Shown here piece after piece: positions 29,201-40,038 of a DNA stretch of 64,000 nucleotides (position 1 is its first letter; every line of letters begins with the position of its first letter). The DNA comes from Terana coerulea (lineage: Eukaryota > Basidiomycota > Agaricomycetes > Polyporales > Phanerochaetaceae). The position numbers were made by a program, and so were the translations under genes. Location: positions 248,001 through 312,000 of the forward strand of contig JAKOGH010000736.1 in the NCBI GenBank assembly GCA_024811115.1. Reading direction: 5' to 3'. The notes beneath the pieces were generated by a model. That model made no database searches. It had not been told where the DNA came from and was given only the letters and a program-made list of their open reading frames with translations.

Positions 29201-32200
29201 TGCGACGCCGCCCTCACCCAGCCCGCCCACGAAGCGCAGAGGCAAGCACGCCAAGAAGCCCTCCGTGCTCTCTATCATGTGCGACACGGGTGCGACTCTT
29301 CCGCGCGATACCCTCAAGAGCCTTGGTCTCAACGGAACTCTGGGTGGTCCCGAGCCAGAGATCAACCCTGAGGAGCCAGACTCAGACATCCCTGATGACC
29401 TGCAGACTGCTATGTCCTCGAGCGACGAGGAGCAGACTGTAGAGCTCAGTGATCCGCTCTCGCTCCGTCGTCGGTCTCGTGCGCCCTCTCCCGGTTTACC
29501 GCCTCTCGCGTTGCTGCCTCAGCCACAGCAGGGTGAGCCTGAAGAGTGTGAGGAAAGCTCGGAGGCGCAGATGCCTGTCTTCCGTGCAACTCTGTATGAC
29601 GAAGAGTCACACCAGGCTGACGTGGACGAAGGTGAAGGTTCTTCTTCGGAAGACGATACCAACAAGTCATTCGACTTCACTGGCGAGCTTCAGCGGTTGC
29701 ATGAATCTGGTGGTTCCGATCGCAGGAGCTTCGTTGAGCAAATCGAAAATGCTTTCCGGACACCTGCTCGCGTGGAACTCGGTTTTGACCTCTTCCTGAA
29801 ATCGGACGCGCCCCCTGTTCCCGCACTGCCCATTGAACATCGCGAGACTCCAGACAAAGATCTCGTCCCGCAGAGCGTCTCGGACCAAGACATCTCTACG
29901 ATGAACCTCGAGCCGTCCGTTGAAGAAGACTCATTCCGGAATTCTTCGGCGTCAGACACCCTTGACCACCTCCTTGCCGAGTGCGAAGATGACATCTGCC
30001 GGCACTACCCGACGTTGCGCCAAAGTCAGAGCTCCATGCGCTCGCAGGCTTCCGACGGGCAGCTTAACACCAGTTTCCGGTTCGGAGGCAAGCCGTCCAT
30101 TCCTGACGCCGTGGAGGAAGACTCCGAGGAGAAGCCACTCACGCTATCAGATATCATACCGCCTCTGTCGCGCCAACCCTCGCGCGCCGACTCATCCGCG
30201 GAAGGCGACAGTTCCGTGTTCAAGTCTATCTTGGGCCTCGCCTACGAGGACGATACATCAGTTGTCGACTCGATTCTAGGTCACGCCCAAGCTGCGCCGC
30301 TATCTGCCCCTCGCCTCCGTGTTGACTCTGACTCAAGCTCGAAGCGTTTGTCGAGAGAAGTCGCGGACGTATCCAAGGCGTCTTCCCACTCTCGCAACAC
30401 CTCTGAGGCCAGCTTCACCGGGTTTGAGTCGTTCGACGAGGTTCGCAGAGGGTTCGAATTTCACCCTAACCGGCCAGCCTTCTATCCACCACCGGGCGCG
30501 ACCAGCAGGTCGTATCACAACCGGCACGAGTCAGTGTACAGCATCGCGTCCGTATCGTCGTACGGTGCTGTCCTCAACTCTGGCACAGTCGATCCCTTCG
30601 GCTATGCTCTCAACAGGCCTGTGTCTTCTGCGGACGACGCGTCCATCTCGATGTCGATCAACGTTGACGATACTTTCTCGTTCTTGAAGAAGGATCCCCG
30701 CCGCAAGCGCGTAGACAGCGACGCCTCCAGCTTCTACTTCCGGCCTGGTGCTCGGCGTGGTCACCGTCGCAACGAGTCGAACTTCTCCGTCACCTCGAAC
30801 GTTCCGCCCGTCAGCTTGTACAATCGCAGCTTCGGTGCTCACCGCCGGAACGACTCCAACACCAGCATGAGCTCCGTCGCTCAATCATACGCCATGCACG
30901 GTGCACCCGGAGGCCGCGCGACATGGGCTCGTCATCGCCAGGAAGCCTCGGGCGACTCTATCTTCAGCGAGATCTCTTCCGCGAACGTAGGTCGGCCCGG
31001 TCTCGGAGACAAGATGTTCGACATGATGGATTACGGTATGCCTCTCACAGCCATCACGGCCTCGCCGACGGCGAGCGAGATGAGTGAGGTGTACGAGCCA
31101 GGCGAGCGATACAACAGCCGGACCATGTACGACTCCATCATAGACGTGGATCCCAGGACGGATTCCTTGTTCGAGATGACTGGCCGGCAGACGACGTACG
31201 ATTCCTCCGACAACGTCTTCGAGTTTGACTTGTCGCAATCTATTCAGGAGTCCTACGTCCGGTTGAATCACTTCCGCCCCATCTCCATGATGAGCATGTC
31301 AAGCAGACACTCAATCCCACGGGAAGATGACACTATGATCACGGTACGTTACTATAAACCTATAATTCAATGTTGATCCTAACGAGTGGTATAGATGCTT
31401 GGTGGTGGTCATGTCCGCCGCAGGTCGATTGAGTCTGGCATTGACGGTTCGCCCTGCGTTAATATCGAGCGGAAGAAGGCCACCGCGTTGCAACATCTCG
31501 GGCGCGTTCTGCAGTTCGACCGCGGCCCTGACGAACTCTCCTTCTCGAACACAAACCGCCTGTCGAAGGTATCTCCCGACAAGATGATTGTCCCGAAGGC
31601 TTCAATCGCATCCACATCCTCACAACAATTTGGGGCAGAGCGAATGATCATGGCTGGCAGGGGTCTCCTGGAGCGACAGAGCTTGGAAGAAAGCGCGCTC
31701 ATGGCTCACGGCGAGGACATCCTTGCGTCACGTAAGTTCAAATTTTGTGGGGCTATACAGAGCGCTGACAAGCTTCCAGTGCAACAATCTGCGGTATTCA
31801 CTCGTCCTGGTCCCGCCAACCGTTCGCGCTCGAGCACCGTCACTTCCGCCAGCTCTGGCGCCGACACACCTCCGCTGTCGGCATCAGACAATTCTTCCGT
31901 GTCCAGCGGCTCTCAGTCGAGCATCGACCTCGGCCACCTCAGCACGCTGCTGACAGGCGCAAGCTTCCCCACAAGCGGTATAGCCCGGGCTCGTGCTTCC
32001 CGTGCTCGAGCCCGTGGAACTGGTCATCGCCGTCGGGCCTCTCAAGCTCGTGCGTCGCGGTCATCTGTCTATGAGACTATTCAAGAAGAGTCTGTCGTCC
32101 TGTCCAACTCTCCGTCTCCTGCCAAGGCATCAGTACCGTCGAGCACAGAGAAAGGATTCTCGCTACCTCTGAATGACTCGGTCTACATCGTCGACCCGGA

Positions 32201-33024
32201 CTCGGCCTCTATCAGCGACTGGGACGACGAGCACGGCATCGTGTCCATGAGGAAGTACTATGCCCTGCGGGATGAAGCACACGACACCGTCGCGGAGAGC
32301 AAGAAGGTCTGGCACGATACCGCATTCTCTGTCTTTGCTATGCAATGTACGTATTGATAGTCTCTTCTCGTGCCTGGTACTCATTTTCCCCACCAGCGTT
32401 CCAACCTCCTTTGAATCGCAGCGGCATGGAAGCGATGCTCGAGCATTCGCAGAAGAACTACGACCACCTCCCCTCCGAGCTTCGCCCTCATCGCGTCCGC
32501 TCTCGCACGTCCTCTCGCGCATCACCATACCCTGTTCGTGCCCGTCGCATCTCAACCACCGCGGAAGAAGAGGCGTACGTCTCGGCGCATGGCAAGGCAT
32601 TCGGTAGTCCTGACGAGCCATCGCCTGCGCCTCTATGCGAGATCTCAATCAACCCGAACATCAGGGTCTTCTCGCCTCCGCCTTCCTTGGACGTCAAGCC
32701 CTTCGCGAACTTCGCGGTGGAGGCGGAGAAGCCGAAGCCCGCTGCGAAGAATGCGAATGGGTTGCCTCGGCCCAGGGTCTCTTCCGGTGCGCGCAGATCG
32801 GCGCTCGGGTGGTCGAAGCGGAGTACAGGGAAGTCCAGCACGGGCAGCGGCAAGGAAAACGCTGTCGCCGGAGAAGGTGTAGTCTTCACGTAAGTCGTCG
32901 TTCAGCTCAGCCTGGGACTTCCTGTCTGACAGTACTTCTTAGGCCGAACGACTCTCTGCGGATCTCTCGCCCACGCCCCAAGGGAAGGCCCACTCCCCTG
33001 CGTGTTGCCGTACCGGCCGTCTAG
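26283..33024 (+). CDS. Very long intrinsically disordered Ser-rich protein (about 2,000 residues), unknown function
   Basis: A multi-exon gene covers 6.7 kb. I chose ATG 26283 (MPRNALLSRNSQPGAGLSSS); an in-frame ATG lies at 26196. Introns are seen at 26992-27055, at about 27166-27205, at 28459-28515, 31344-31394, 31732-31779, 32347-32396 and 32890-32942; stop 33022-33024. Near 27309-27370 the frame changes, either through a 61-nt intron with a weak GTAGGG donor or a one-base slip. The protein is dominated by Ser, Pro, Arg and acidic residues. It has Lys-rich stretches (about 27.5 kb), acidic clusters, and repeated RHRRNES/HRRNDSN-type blocks with basic-x-x-Ser phosphorylation character (30.7-30.9 kb). 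More ordered segments include SILDAATNDLASLINRLDLE, PGLGDKMFDMMDYGMPLTAI and DSVYIVDPDSASISDWDDEH. No enzyme domain is seen. A signalling or cell-cortex scaffold is possible but not shown. Confidence 0.72.
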
Positions 33025-33638
33025 TACACCACTGAGAAAAACACAAAGAACCACGAAACATACTTGCATCGTCTTCGGCCTCACCGCCGTCTCAGCTCGC
33101 ACGCCGGAGATGGTGTCTCTATGCCATGTCTACCTCTATGCCATCCGCCGTCTCTCTTGCCTCACCTTCGATTCACTATCCAATTCTCCACATCTTTTGC
33201 AGTCCGATCGTAACCATCTCGTACGTAGGGTATTCGTATCCGAATGATCCGCTTGTTGTTCGACGAATTCTTGTGCTCCCTATTCTCGCAACTGTATTCT
33301 GAGAAGTGTACCAACATATCTCGCATGCGGTCAGACTCTAGGCTCCAGTATCAATGTCTCACGCAACGGCTTGACGTCGTGACTCTCTGTATATCGGGCT
33401 TCAAGTTGTCTTTTCGTAGACCGAATAAATAATTTGTTGCCGCAAAATGTGGAGTGCCCGGTTGTGATACTTGTCTGATATTGCGTAGTACTAATATCGA
33501 CGGATAGTGAAGTCTTGCGTACACAGACAAGCAGATTATGTCGCTTCCAGATCCCATTGCTCCACTACAACGAGAAGATCTGTAAGCTAGTGTGCATTCC
33601 CTGAGTTACAAGCGAGGAAAGCTAGATGCTGAATATAC
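33025..33638. other. 3' region of the long gene and spacer
   Basis: No coding signal. It presumably contains the 3' UTR of the plus-strand gene and converges on the minus-strand F-box cluster. Confidence 0.4.
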
Positions 33639-34848
33639 TTACTTCACAGTGTCCCCCGTGCGTCCCGCGCTCCTCAAGATAATGGCATCCTCTGCGATGC
33701 TGACAGACGCATGTTTTGGAACTTCAATGTCGGTCACGATCTTGCAGTACAGCGCACTTGTTCGGATAACGCCCTTCCACATCGTCGGGTCGTTCACCTC
33801 GGTCTGCTCGGTAACGATGTTGGTGCTGCCCTCGGATAGACTCTTCTTCAGCGCGGGCACCGAGTCAAAGTCGTACACGACCACGACTCGCTTCCAGCGT
33901 CTCCTGCTGTTGGGTCGTTTGACCCTTTCAACAGTCACATACCGAGAGCCGTATATCGTCAAGCCTTGGTCAGGGTCGGTCAGCTCCACAGCAACGGCTG
34001 AGTTCTCTTCGCTGGTGTAGCACAAGGAAGTCCGTTAGAGATAATGCGGGTGCGTTAGCCATAGAGAGACAATTCACCAGACTGGTATGACTAGTAAATC
34101 TTGTTCAACATCGTGCGTATACGTTTCCTTCAGGCAAGAGTCAGGTAACGCGACCTCTAAGATCCACCGCTTTGCAGCCTGACCTCGGAGCTGTGAAGGC
34201 ATGCGGTAAAACTCGAGGCCGCGACCGTCTAAGGCCAACTCAAAGTAGATGGAGTTGCGGAGCTCAGAGATAGGCATAAGAGGTGCGCTCTTCGGCATAG
34301 ACACCGTAGGCTTCTCCGTCCATTTCAGAGTCTTCCAGGCCGTTCGCCACGCCTGCACAGCCTCCAAGCGCTGAGGAAGGCTGGAGGCGGCGTTTGGGCC
34401 GTCGTATGCATCCACCAAGAACTACTCGATCTTGCACCGTAGCAGAAGGGACGTTTGGACAGTGTCTCGAAGACTGCGACATACCTGTGAAAGAAACGAC
34501 GTGTCAAATCATAGTAATCCTTCCAGCGGAAGGCTTGCACGTACACGTCGGGTGGTAGTCATTTCAAGTGGAGACAAACAAACAGAGCAAAATTTGCACG
34601 ACCAGCTCTATCGGCAGGTTGAGGAAGCTGAGGAATTGGCTTTGCGCATTGTGCTGTAGGGAGGAGGCACGTGTGGCTGAGTGTTTGACATGACCTGCTG
34701 GCGGCAGTGGCATGCCATAAGAAATGGCATGTCTTAGTCCGCGAGCAGCGTTGAATGGACAATCGGAGAGTCGAACAGTGGTTGTCGAAGAAGTGAGACA
34801 ACAGGTGCAGAGGCTTGCTCGCCCGCAAACCCGATACTCGCGTGGCAA
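33639..34848 (-). pseudogene. F-box protein, tandem copy 1 (dead: frameshift, stop codon, internal deletion)
   Basis: First of three minus-strand paralogues. The F-box is recognisable as FLNLPIELVVQIL, then the frame slips so that the expected PLEVVAAQR equivalent (SPLEMTTTRR) is out of frame. Exon 2 reads VCRSLRDTVQTSLLLRCKIE and then meets TAG at 34422-34424, where copies 2 and 3 have Ser or Cys. It continues VDAYDGPNAASSLPQRLEAV and EFYRMPSQLRGQAAKRWILE to DLLVIPVW. It then jumps within about 75 nt to the last segment, YGSRYVTVERV and KRVVVVYDFDSVPALKKSL, ending DAIILRSAGRTGDTVK. The roughly 260-residue middle present in copies 2 and 3 is missing. The upstream limit is uncertain. Confidence 0.68.
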
Positions 34849-35106
34849 TAGACGCCCATTAGGTGGCGCATCATGTCCCTATATGCGCGACTGGTCTCAC
34901 AACAAGAATACCATGCTTGCGTGCGTGTGAATAGCTGCATTGGATTGCTAGTAATATATAGTAGCCAGAAAACATGAACTGCAAAAATAATAATAATAGC
35001 AAACACCGTCACAAGCAGGAGTATCAATGCGAGATTAAAAGGAGAAAATCTGGAGACTGGTGCATATAATGAGTGCCAAATAATGAAAGCGAAGCGTTGG
35101 ATACAC

Positions 35107-36905
35107 TTACTCTGCAGCATCCTCTGCAGCATCCTCCGTAGCATTCAACCTCTTGACAATGATAGCGTCCTCACCAATGACCATTGTCATATGCGCCGGG
35201 ACCTCGATGTTTGTCACAATCCTACGGTACGGTGCGCTAGTTCGGATGACGTCCTGCCATAGGAAACGGTTGTCCACCACTGTCACCGCGGTCACAACGT
35301 TGGTATCTCCTTCTGCCAAGTCCTTCATCAGCGCAAAGGGCGAGTCGAAGTCATACACGACCACAACCCTCTTTGGATCCCTGCTGTGTGGCCCCCTCGC
35401 CCTCGCAATCTCCTCGATGGTCACATACCGCGAGCCATACAACTTCTGTCCCCCAGAGGATGCCATCACGTCGAAAAATCGGGTATCTCTCCCCCATTCG
35501 TTCCAATGCACCGGAGAAAAGTGGTGGTGCGCGTCTTCGGCGGTCTTTTGAGCATCTTGCATGTGCGCTGTGATAGTGCTGGAGGGGATGAGTAGACTGC
35601 AGTGATGGTCGAAGTCGATGTTGTTCGAGATGTTGATATTCACCAGAATAACAGAATTCGTCCGTGAGGACCTGAATGGTGCTTCGCCACACGGGGCTCC
35701 GGGTGGAAGCTGTGGCGTACACCTCGGGACATTGAGGGAGTAGGAGAGTCTGCCGGCCAGTTCAGGTAGACCAAGGACCAAAGACGTCGCGTTGGAGCAT
35801 AAGACGTTATCAAATCTGGTTCGTGTGCGGGGTGTTCGATGACAGTTGATGATAGCAAGCGCGCCTGCTCCATCATTTGCCTTCGTGGTAACCATACCGT
35901 ACTCTTTGTTGATGAAAGTGAAGTAGAGTATCTCTGTCAGATGCACTGTGTTTGCATATATGTTCTGTAGAGCCAGCGAAATTGAGTAGACCGCATAATG
36001 GTTCTTATACATTAACTCTTACCATCAGCAGCGCTCCAGTTTTCCAATTGTGAACCCATATCTCGGAATGGAGCTCAGGGACACGATCGTATTGCGCCGT
36101 GAAGTGGACCATGTCTGAAGAGATTTGCGATTGAAACATCCATATTCCATCCCTGTTGCCAAATGGTACGTGGGTTGTGATGAATACGGAGGCGGATGTG
36201 GCAAGAGCGTGCGGCTCTCCGGTTCTGCAAGAAAGAAAACGGATCTCGATGGTGCCAGTGGAGACCATCTCCTCATCACTAGTGCGCAGAGCCCAGAAAA
36301 CCGTCAGAGATGTGGTACATGCATTACTGGCATATAGGCAGCTCACATGATAGGCAATACCAGTAAGTCTTGATCGAAGTCGTGCCTGTATGCTTCTGAG
36401 TCGAAAGAGGCGGGTAAATCGCCCAGGACCCATCGCTTCTCGGCCACGTTCCGAAGTTTTGACGGCATACGGTAAAATTCTATCCCACCATCTTCTGAAG
36501 TCACCTCGGAATACGTGGATCCTGAGAGCTCGGAGGTTTGCATAAACGCTTCGCCCAATCGCATAGGCACTTTGAGCTCTTCCGTCCACTCCATGCGCGT
36601 CCAGGCGTTCCGCCAGTTCTGCACCCTCTCCATTCGCGGCGACAGGGTGGAATCAAGTTCTATGTTGTCATAAATTCCTGCTGAGAAGGACTCGATTTTG
36701 TATTGCAGTGGTAAGGATGCTTGAACGATGTCCTGCAGGCGACGGCATACCTGCGATGAGGTTGACATGTTAACATAATAAATGGCGCGGCGGGCAGAGT
36801 ACTTACCCGCTGGGCTGCAACCACTTCCAATGGGGGAATACTCTGGAGAATTTGCACCAAGAGCTCTACGGGTAGCTTCGTGAAACTGCTTTGTCCGGTG
36901 CTCAT
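35107..36905 (-). CDS. F-box protein, tandem copy 2
   Basis: Probably an SCF ubiquitin-ligase adaptor with unknown target. Exon 1 starts at ATG 36905: FTKLPVELLVQILQSIPPLE then VVAAQR, followed by an intron (gtaagt...atcgcag). Exon 2 has VCRRLQDIVQASLPLQYKIE, RVQNWRNAWTRMEWTEELKV, IEFYRMPSKLRNVAEKRWVL and DQDLLVLPI. The middle exons read VFITTHVPFGNRDGIWMFQS and HSEIWVHNWKTGALL, then HLTEILYFTFINKEYGMVTT and ELAGRLSYSLNVPRCTPQLP. The last exon carries YGSRYVTIEEIARARGPHS, KRVVVVYDFDSPFALMKDLA and GEDAIIVKRLNATEDAAED, stop 35107. The C-terminal three quarters resembles no domain I can name, but it is shared by all three copies. The splice acceptor before the second middle exon is not obvious, so the model may need adjustment there. 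Confidence 0.62.
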
Positions 36906-37298
36906 AGCATGGTCATCGGCGCGTCGGGTGATTTCAGTACTACGTCATGTTGACCCGGGAGGCTTTGCCTGATTTTGCATGCCTGACATATGGCCTGTAA
37001 CGTTCAAATGGAAATATGTAGTTGCTACGTGGATGCGCCTGCGGACTTCAGAACCTGGACAAGTTGAGAGCGTGGAAGACGTCTGCGTCGGTGCGTCGGA
37101 GTGCTGCCCCAAACTTTGTGGCGCGAGCGCTAACCCAACGTGACCCGATCTCACGTGGCGGGGGACGTAGTTCTTGCTTGAGTTCTTGTGTGCACCGTCT
37201 AACAATAAGTCAAAGAATACTTGGCCTGCGACTACACGAACACTTATAGATTACAACGCTAGTAAGCTAACTCTCGAGAATTTGACACATGCCAGCCA

Positions 37299-39441
37299 TC
37301 ATGCGCTGCCAAGTATCCATGCGAGATCAAAAGGAGAAAATCTGGAGGCTTGCGTAACCGCAGTACCAGTGAGTCTTAGGTATCGAAAGAAGAAAAAATG
37401 GATACGCTTACTTCGAAATAGCCCCTCAGGTATCTCCATTTTCTTCAAAATAATCGCATCCTCCCCAATCAGGACAGTTGTATCTTTGGGAACCTCGATT
37501 TTGGACGCAATTTTGCGGTACGGTGCACTGGTTCGGATGACGTCCTTCCATAACGATGTATCGTCCACCACTGTTTCGTTGGTAACAATATCTGTACTTC
37601 CTTCGGCCATGTCCTTCAACAGCGCAGGGATAGAGTCGAAGTCATACACAACCACGACTTTCTCCTCTTTCCTCTCCGGTAGCGTAAGTCGGCCACTCCT
37701 CCTTCGCAAGTCGCTTGACGGTCACATATCGGGAGCCATGAACCCTCTGGCGTCCATGGGAGTTAGTCACATCGACAAGTCGTGTCGCAGTGCCCCATTC
37801 GTTCCAGGGCAGTGGGGCCAAAGCATACCGCGCGTTATCGGCAGCCTGGTGAGCAGATCGCATGTGCGCAGCCACCGTTCCCGCGGGAATGAGCAGGTTG
37901 TACTCACAATGATAGTCGTATGCGTCCTCAAGGTGGATAGTCACCAAGATTACGGTGTTCGTTCGTTCGGACCTGAATGGCGCGTCGCCGCACGGGACTG
38001 TGGGTGAAAGACGAGGAGTACAGCTGAGGTCGTTGTATGCGTACGAAAGGTTGCCCGCTAGTTCAGGCAGTTCGAGGACCAATGAGATTGCACTGGACTG
38101 AAGAAAATCATCCAGGATAGTCCGTGTATGAGATATTCGGTGGCAGTCGATGAAGACAAGTGCACCCGATCCGTCGTCGCGCTTCGTGGTAAGTAGTCCA
38201 TGAGATTCGTCTACAAAAATGAAGTCGAATATTTCCGTTTTGTGCGTCTCGTTTGCGTATATATTCTATGAAACATATCAGTCGAAGATTATCAGAAAGG
38301 AAGCTAGGCTGAACAAGCACTTACGATCAGGAGTTCTCCAGTCTTCCAATTATATACCCATATCTCACAATGCAACTCAGGGACATGGTCGTAATGCAGA
38401 GTGAGGTGGACCATGTTCGTGGAGATCTGGCACTCAAACCAACATACACCTGGAGACTCTTCAATTGGCACGTGCGTTGTAAGAAAAACGGAGGGAGATC
38501 TGGCATGAGTGTGCGGCTTCCCGGTTGTACTGGAAAGGAATCGGAGCTGCACAGGAAGCGGCTGAGTCTCGCTCGCTGCCAAAACTGTTAGGGATGAAGT
38601 ACAAACAACCATGGCATATGAGCAGCGTACCAGGTTGATAGTACCAGCAAATCTTGGTTAACATCATGCGTATATGCTTTCGGCCTGAGCTGCGTGGGTA
38701 AACCATCCACAACCCATCGCTTCTCAACCTGGTTTCGGAGCGTGGACGGCGGGCGATAGAACGACAGTAAGCCCTCTACTGACGCTAGCTCAGAGTAGGT
38801 GGAGCCCGAGAGCTTATAGGCTTGCATATGCTCGCTTGCCAATTGCATGGGTACTATTAACTTCTCCGCCCACTCCATACGCTTCCATGCCTTCCGCCAA
38901 TTCTGCACGCTCTGCATTCGCTCAGAAAGACTCGTGGCCGTTGTCGGATTGTCATAAACGTCGGCTAAGAAGCATTCGATTTTGTATTGTAACGGCAGGG
39001 ATGATTGGATATTGTCCCGTAGACGACGACATACCTACGGCGTGGTTGACACGTCAAAGCGATGCGAACCTTCAGTAGACTACTGGCACTTACTCGTTGT
39101 GCTGCAACCACTTCCAACGGGGAAGCATGCTGAAATATTTCCGCCAAGAGCTCTATAGGAAGCTGGAGAAAGCCGCCCGTGCGCACAGCTTTGAGTCGAC
39201 TCGGATACCGGCGAACCGTCGTTAGCAGGCGGGTTGGCTCCAGCTCGTTGTGTTGATGGAGATTTTGCAGAGGGATGAAGGTCTGACATGAAGTCGACAG
39301 AGACCAGAAGATAAAACGCGGACACTCTGAGGTTACCTTGGCAGCCTCAAATGTCCGGACAACGAGTTGGGAGTTTCGACGAAGACGGCTTGAACGTTTG
39401 AACTCAGACGCTACGCCACGCTTGGTGGCGTGAGCGCTCAT
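37299..39441 (-). CDS. F-box protein, tandem copy 3
   Basis: Third paralogue of the cluster. Exon 1 has LQLPIELLAEIFQHASPLEV then VAAQR, joined to VCRRLRDNIQSSLPLQYKIE. Unlike copy 2 no ATG lies just before the F-box; the nearest in-frame one is at 39441, giving an unusual basic leader of about 90 residues, so the start is uncertain. Shared landmarks follow: SVQNWRKAWKRMEWAEKL, STLRNQVEKRWVVDGLP, VFLTTHVPIEESPGVCWFEC, CEIWVYNWKTGELLIV, ELAGNLSYAYNDLSCTPRLS. The final exon is split by a one-base shift near 37700 between GSRYVTVKRLAKEEW and EEKVVVVYDFDSIPALLKDM. It ends after GEDAIILKKMEIPEGLF, where the frame runs on past the stop position of its relatives to 37299. Confidence 0.58.
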
Positions 39442-40038
39442 TCGGCATGATCCGATTTCGCGTGGCGAGCATGGACGCCCGTTGCCTGGTTTTCACCGCC
39501 ACCTCCTCGACAACCTGTTGCAACATTACCCTCGACGTGTGCCGCCACCTATTCTTCTCAACGGTGGCCCCTCATATGAGCCAAGGCTACATACGCGGCC
39601 AAACTATTTCTTCAAGCCCAAGCCAATATTCAAGATGAAACGCCCGCGGTCAAAATATGAAGTGCTGCCCAGTGCCCGGGCAATGGAAGAGGGGCCTGAC
39701 ATCATTCCGGCAAAGGCCCTGCTACAATGTACGCTTTATCTACTGATAGTTCATGCCCACTGCGCATTAACGTCAATAAGACAGTCAACAGGGGTCATAT
39801 CAGATGTCATTACGCACGGGAATAGCATCCATCACGATCATGCCAAAGACGGGATGCACTGCCGCTCGGAGTTCGGGGACCTATCCGCTAGGACGTGCAC
39901 TTATACACTAGAGCCCCATCTCTTTCGGATCCATTCAACTCAAGTACCTCTACCATTCTCGCTTAGTCCCAGATTTTGAGACAGCCCAAGCTCACGCCGC
40001 GGCCGTCCTCCAACCCTGCTGAATCTCAAAGACTTCCG
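39442..40038. other. spacer before the membrane-protein pair; one uncharacterised plus-strand ORF
   Basis: A 165-codon plus-strand frame (39482-39979) reads FHRHLLDNLLQHYPRRVPPP and FFKPKPIFKMKRPRSKYEVL, without any domain I recognise. It could be a relic exon. The last part should contain the promoter of the following gene. Confidence 0.25.
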
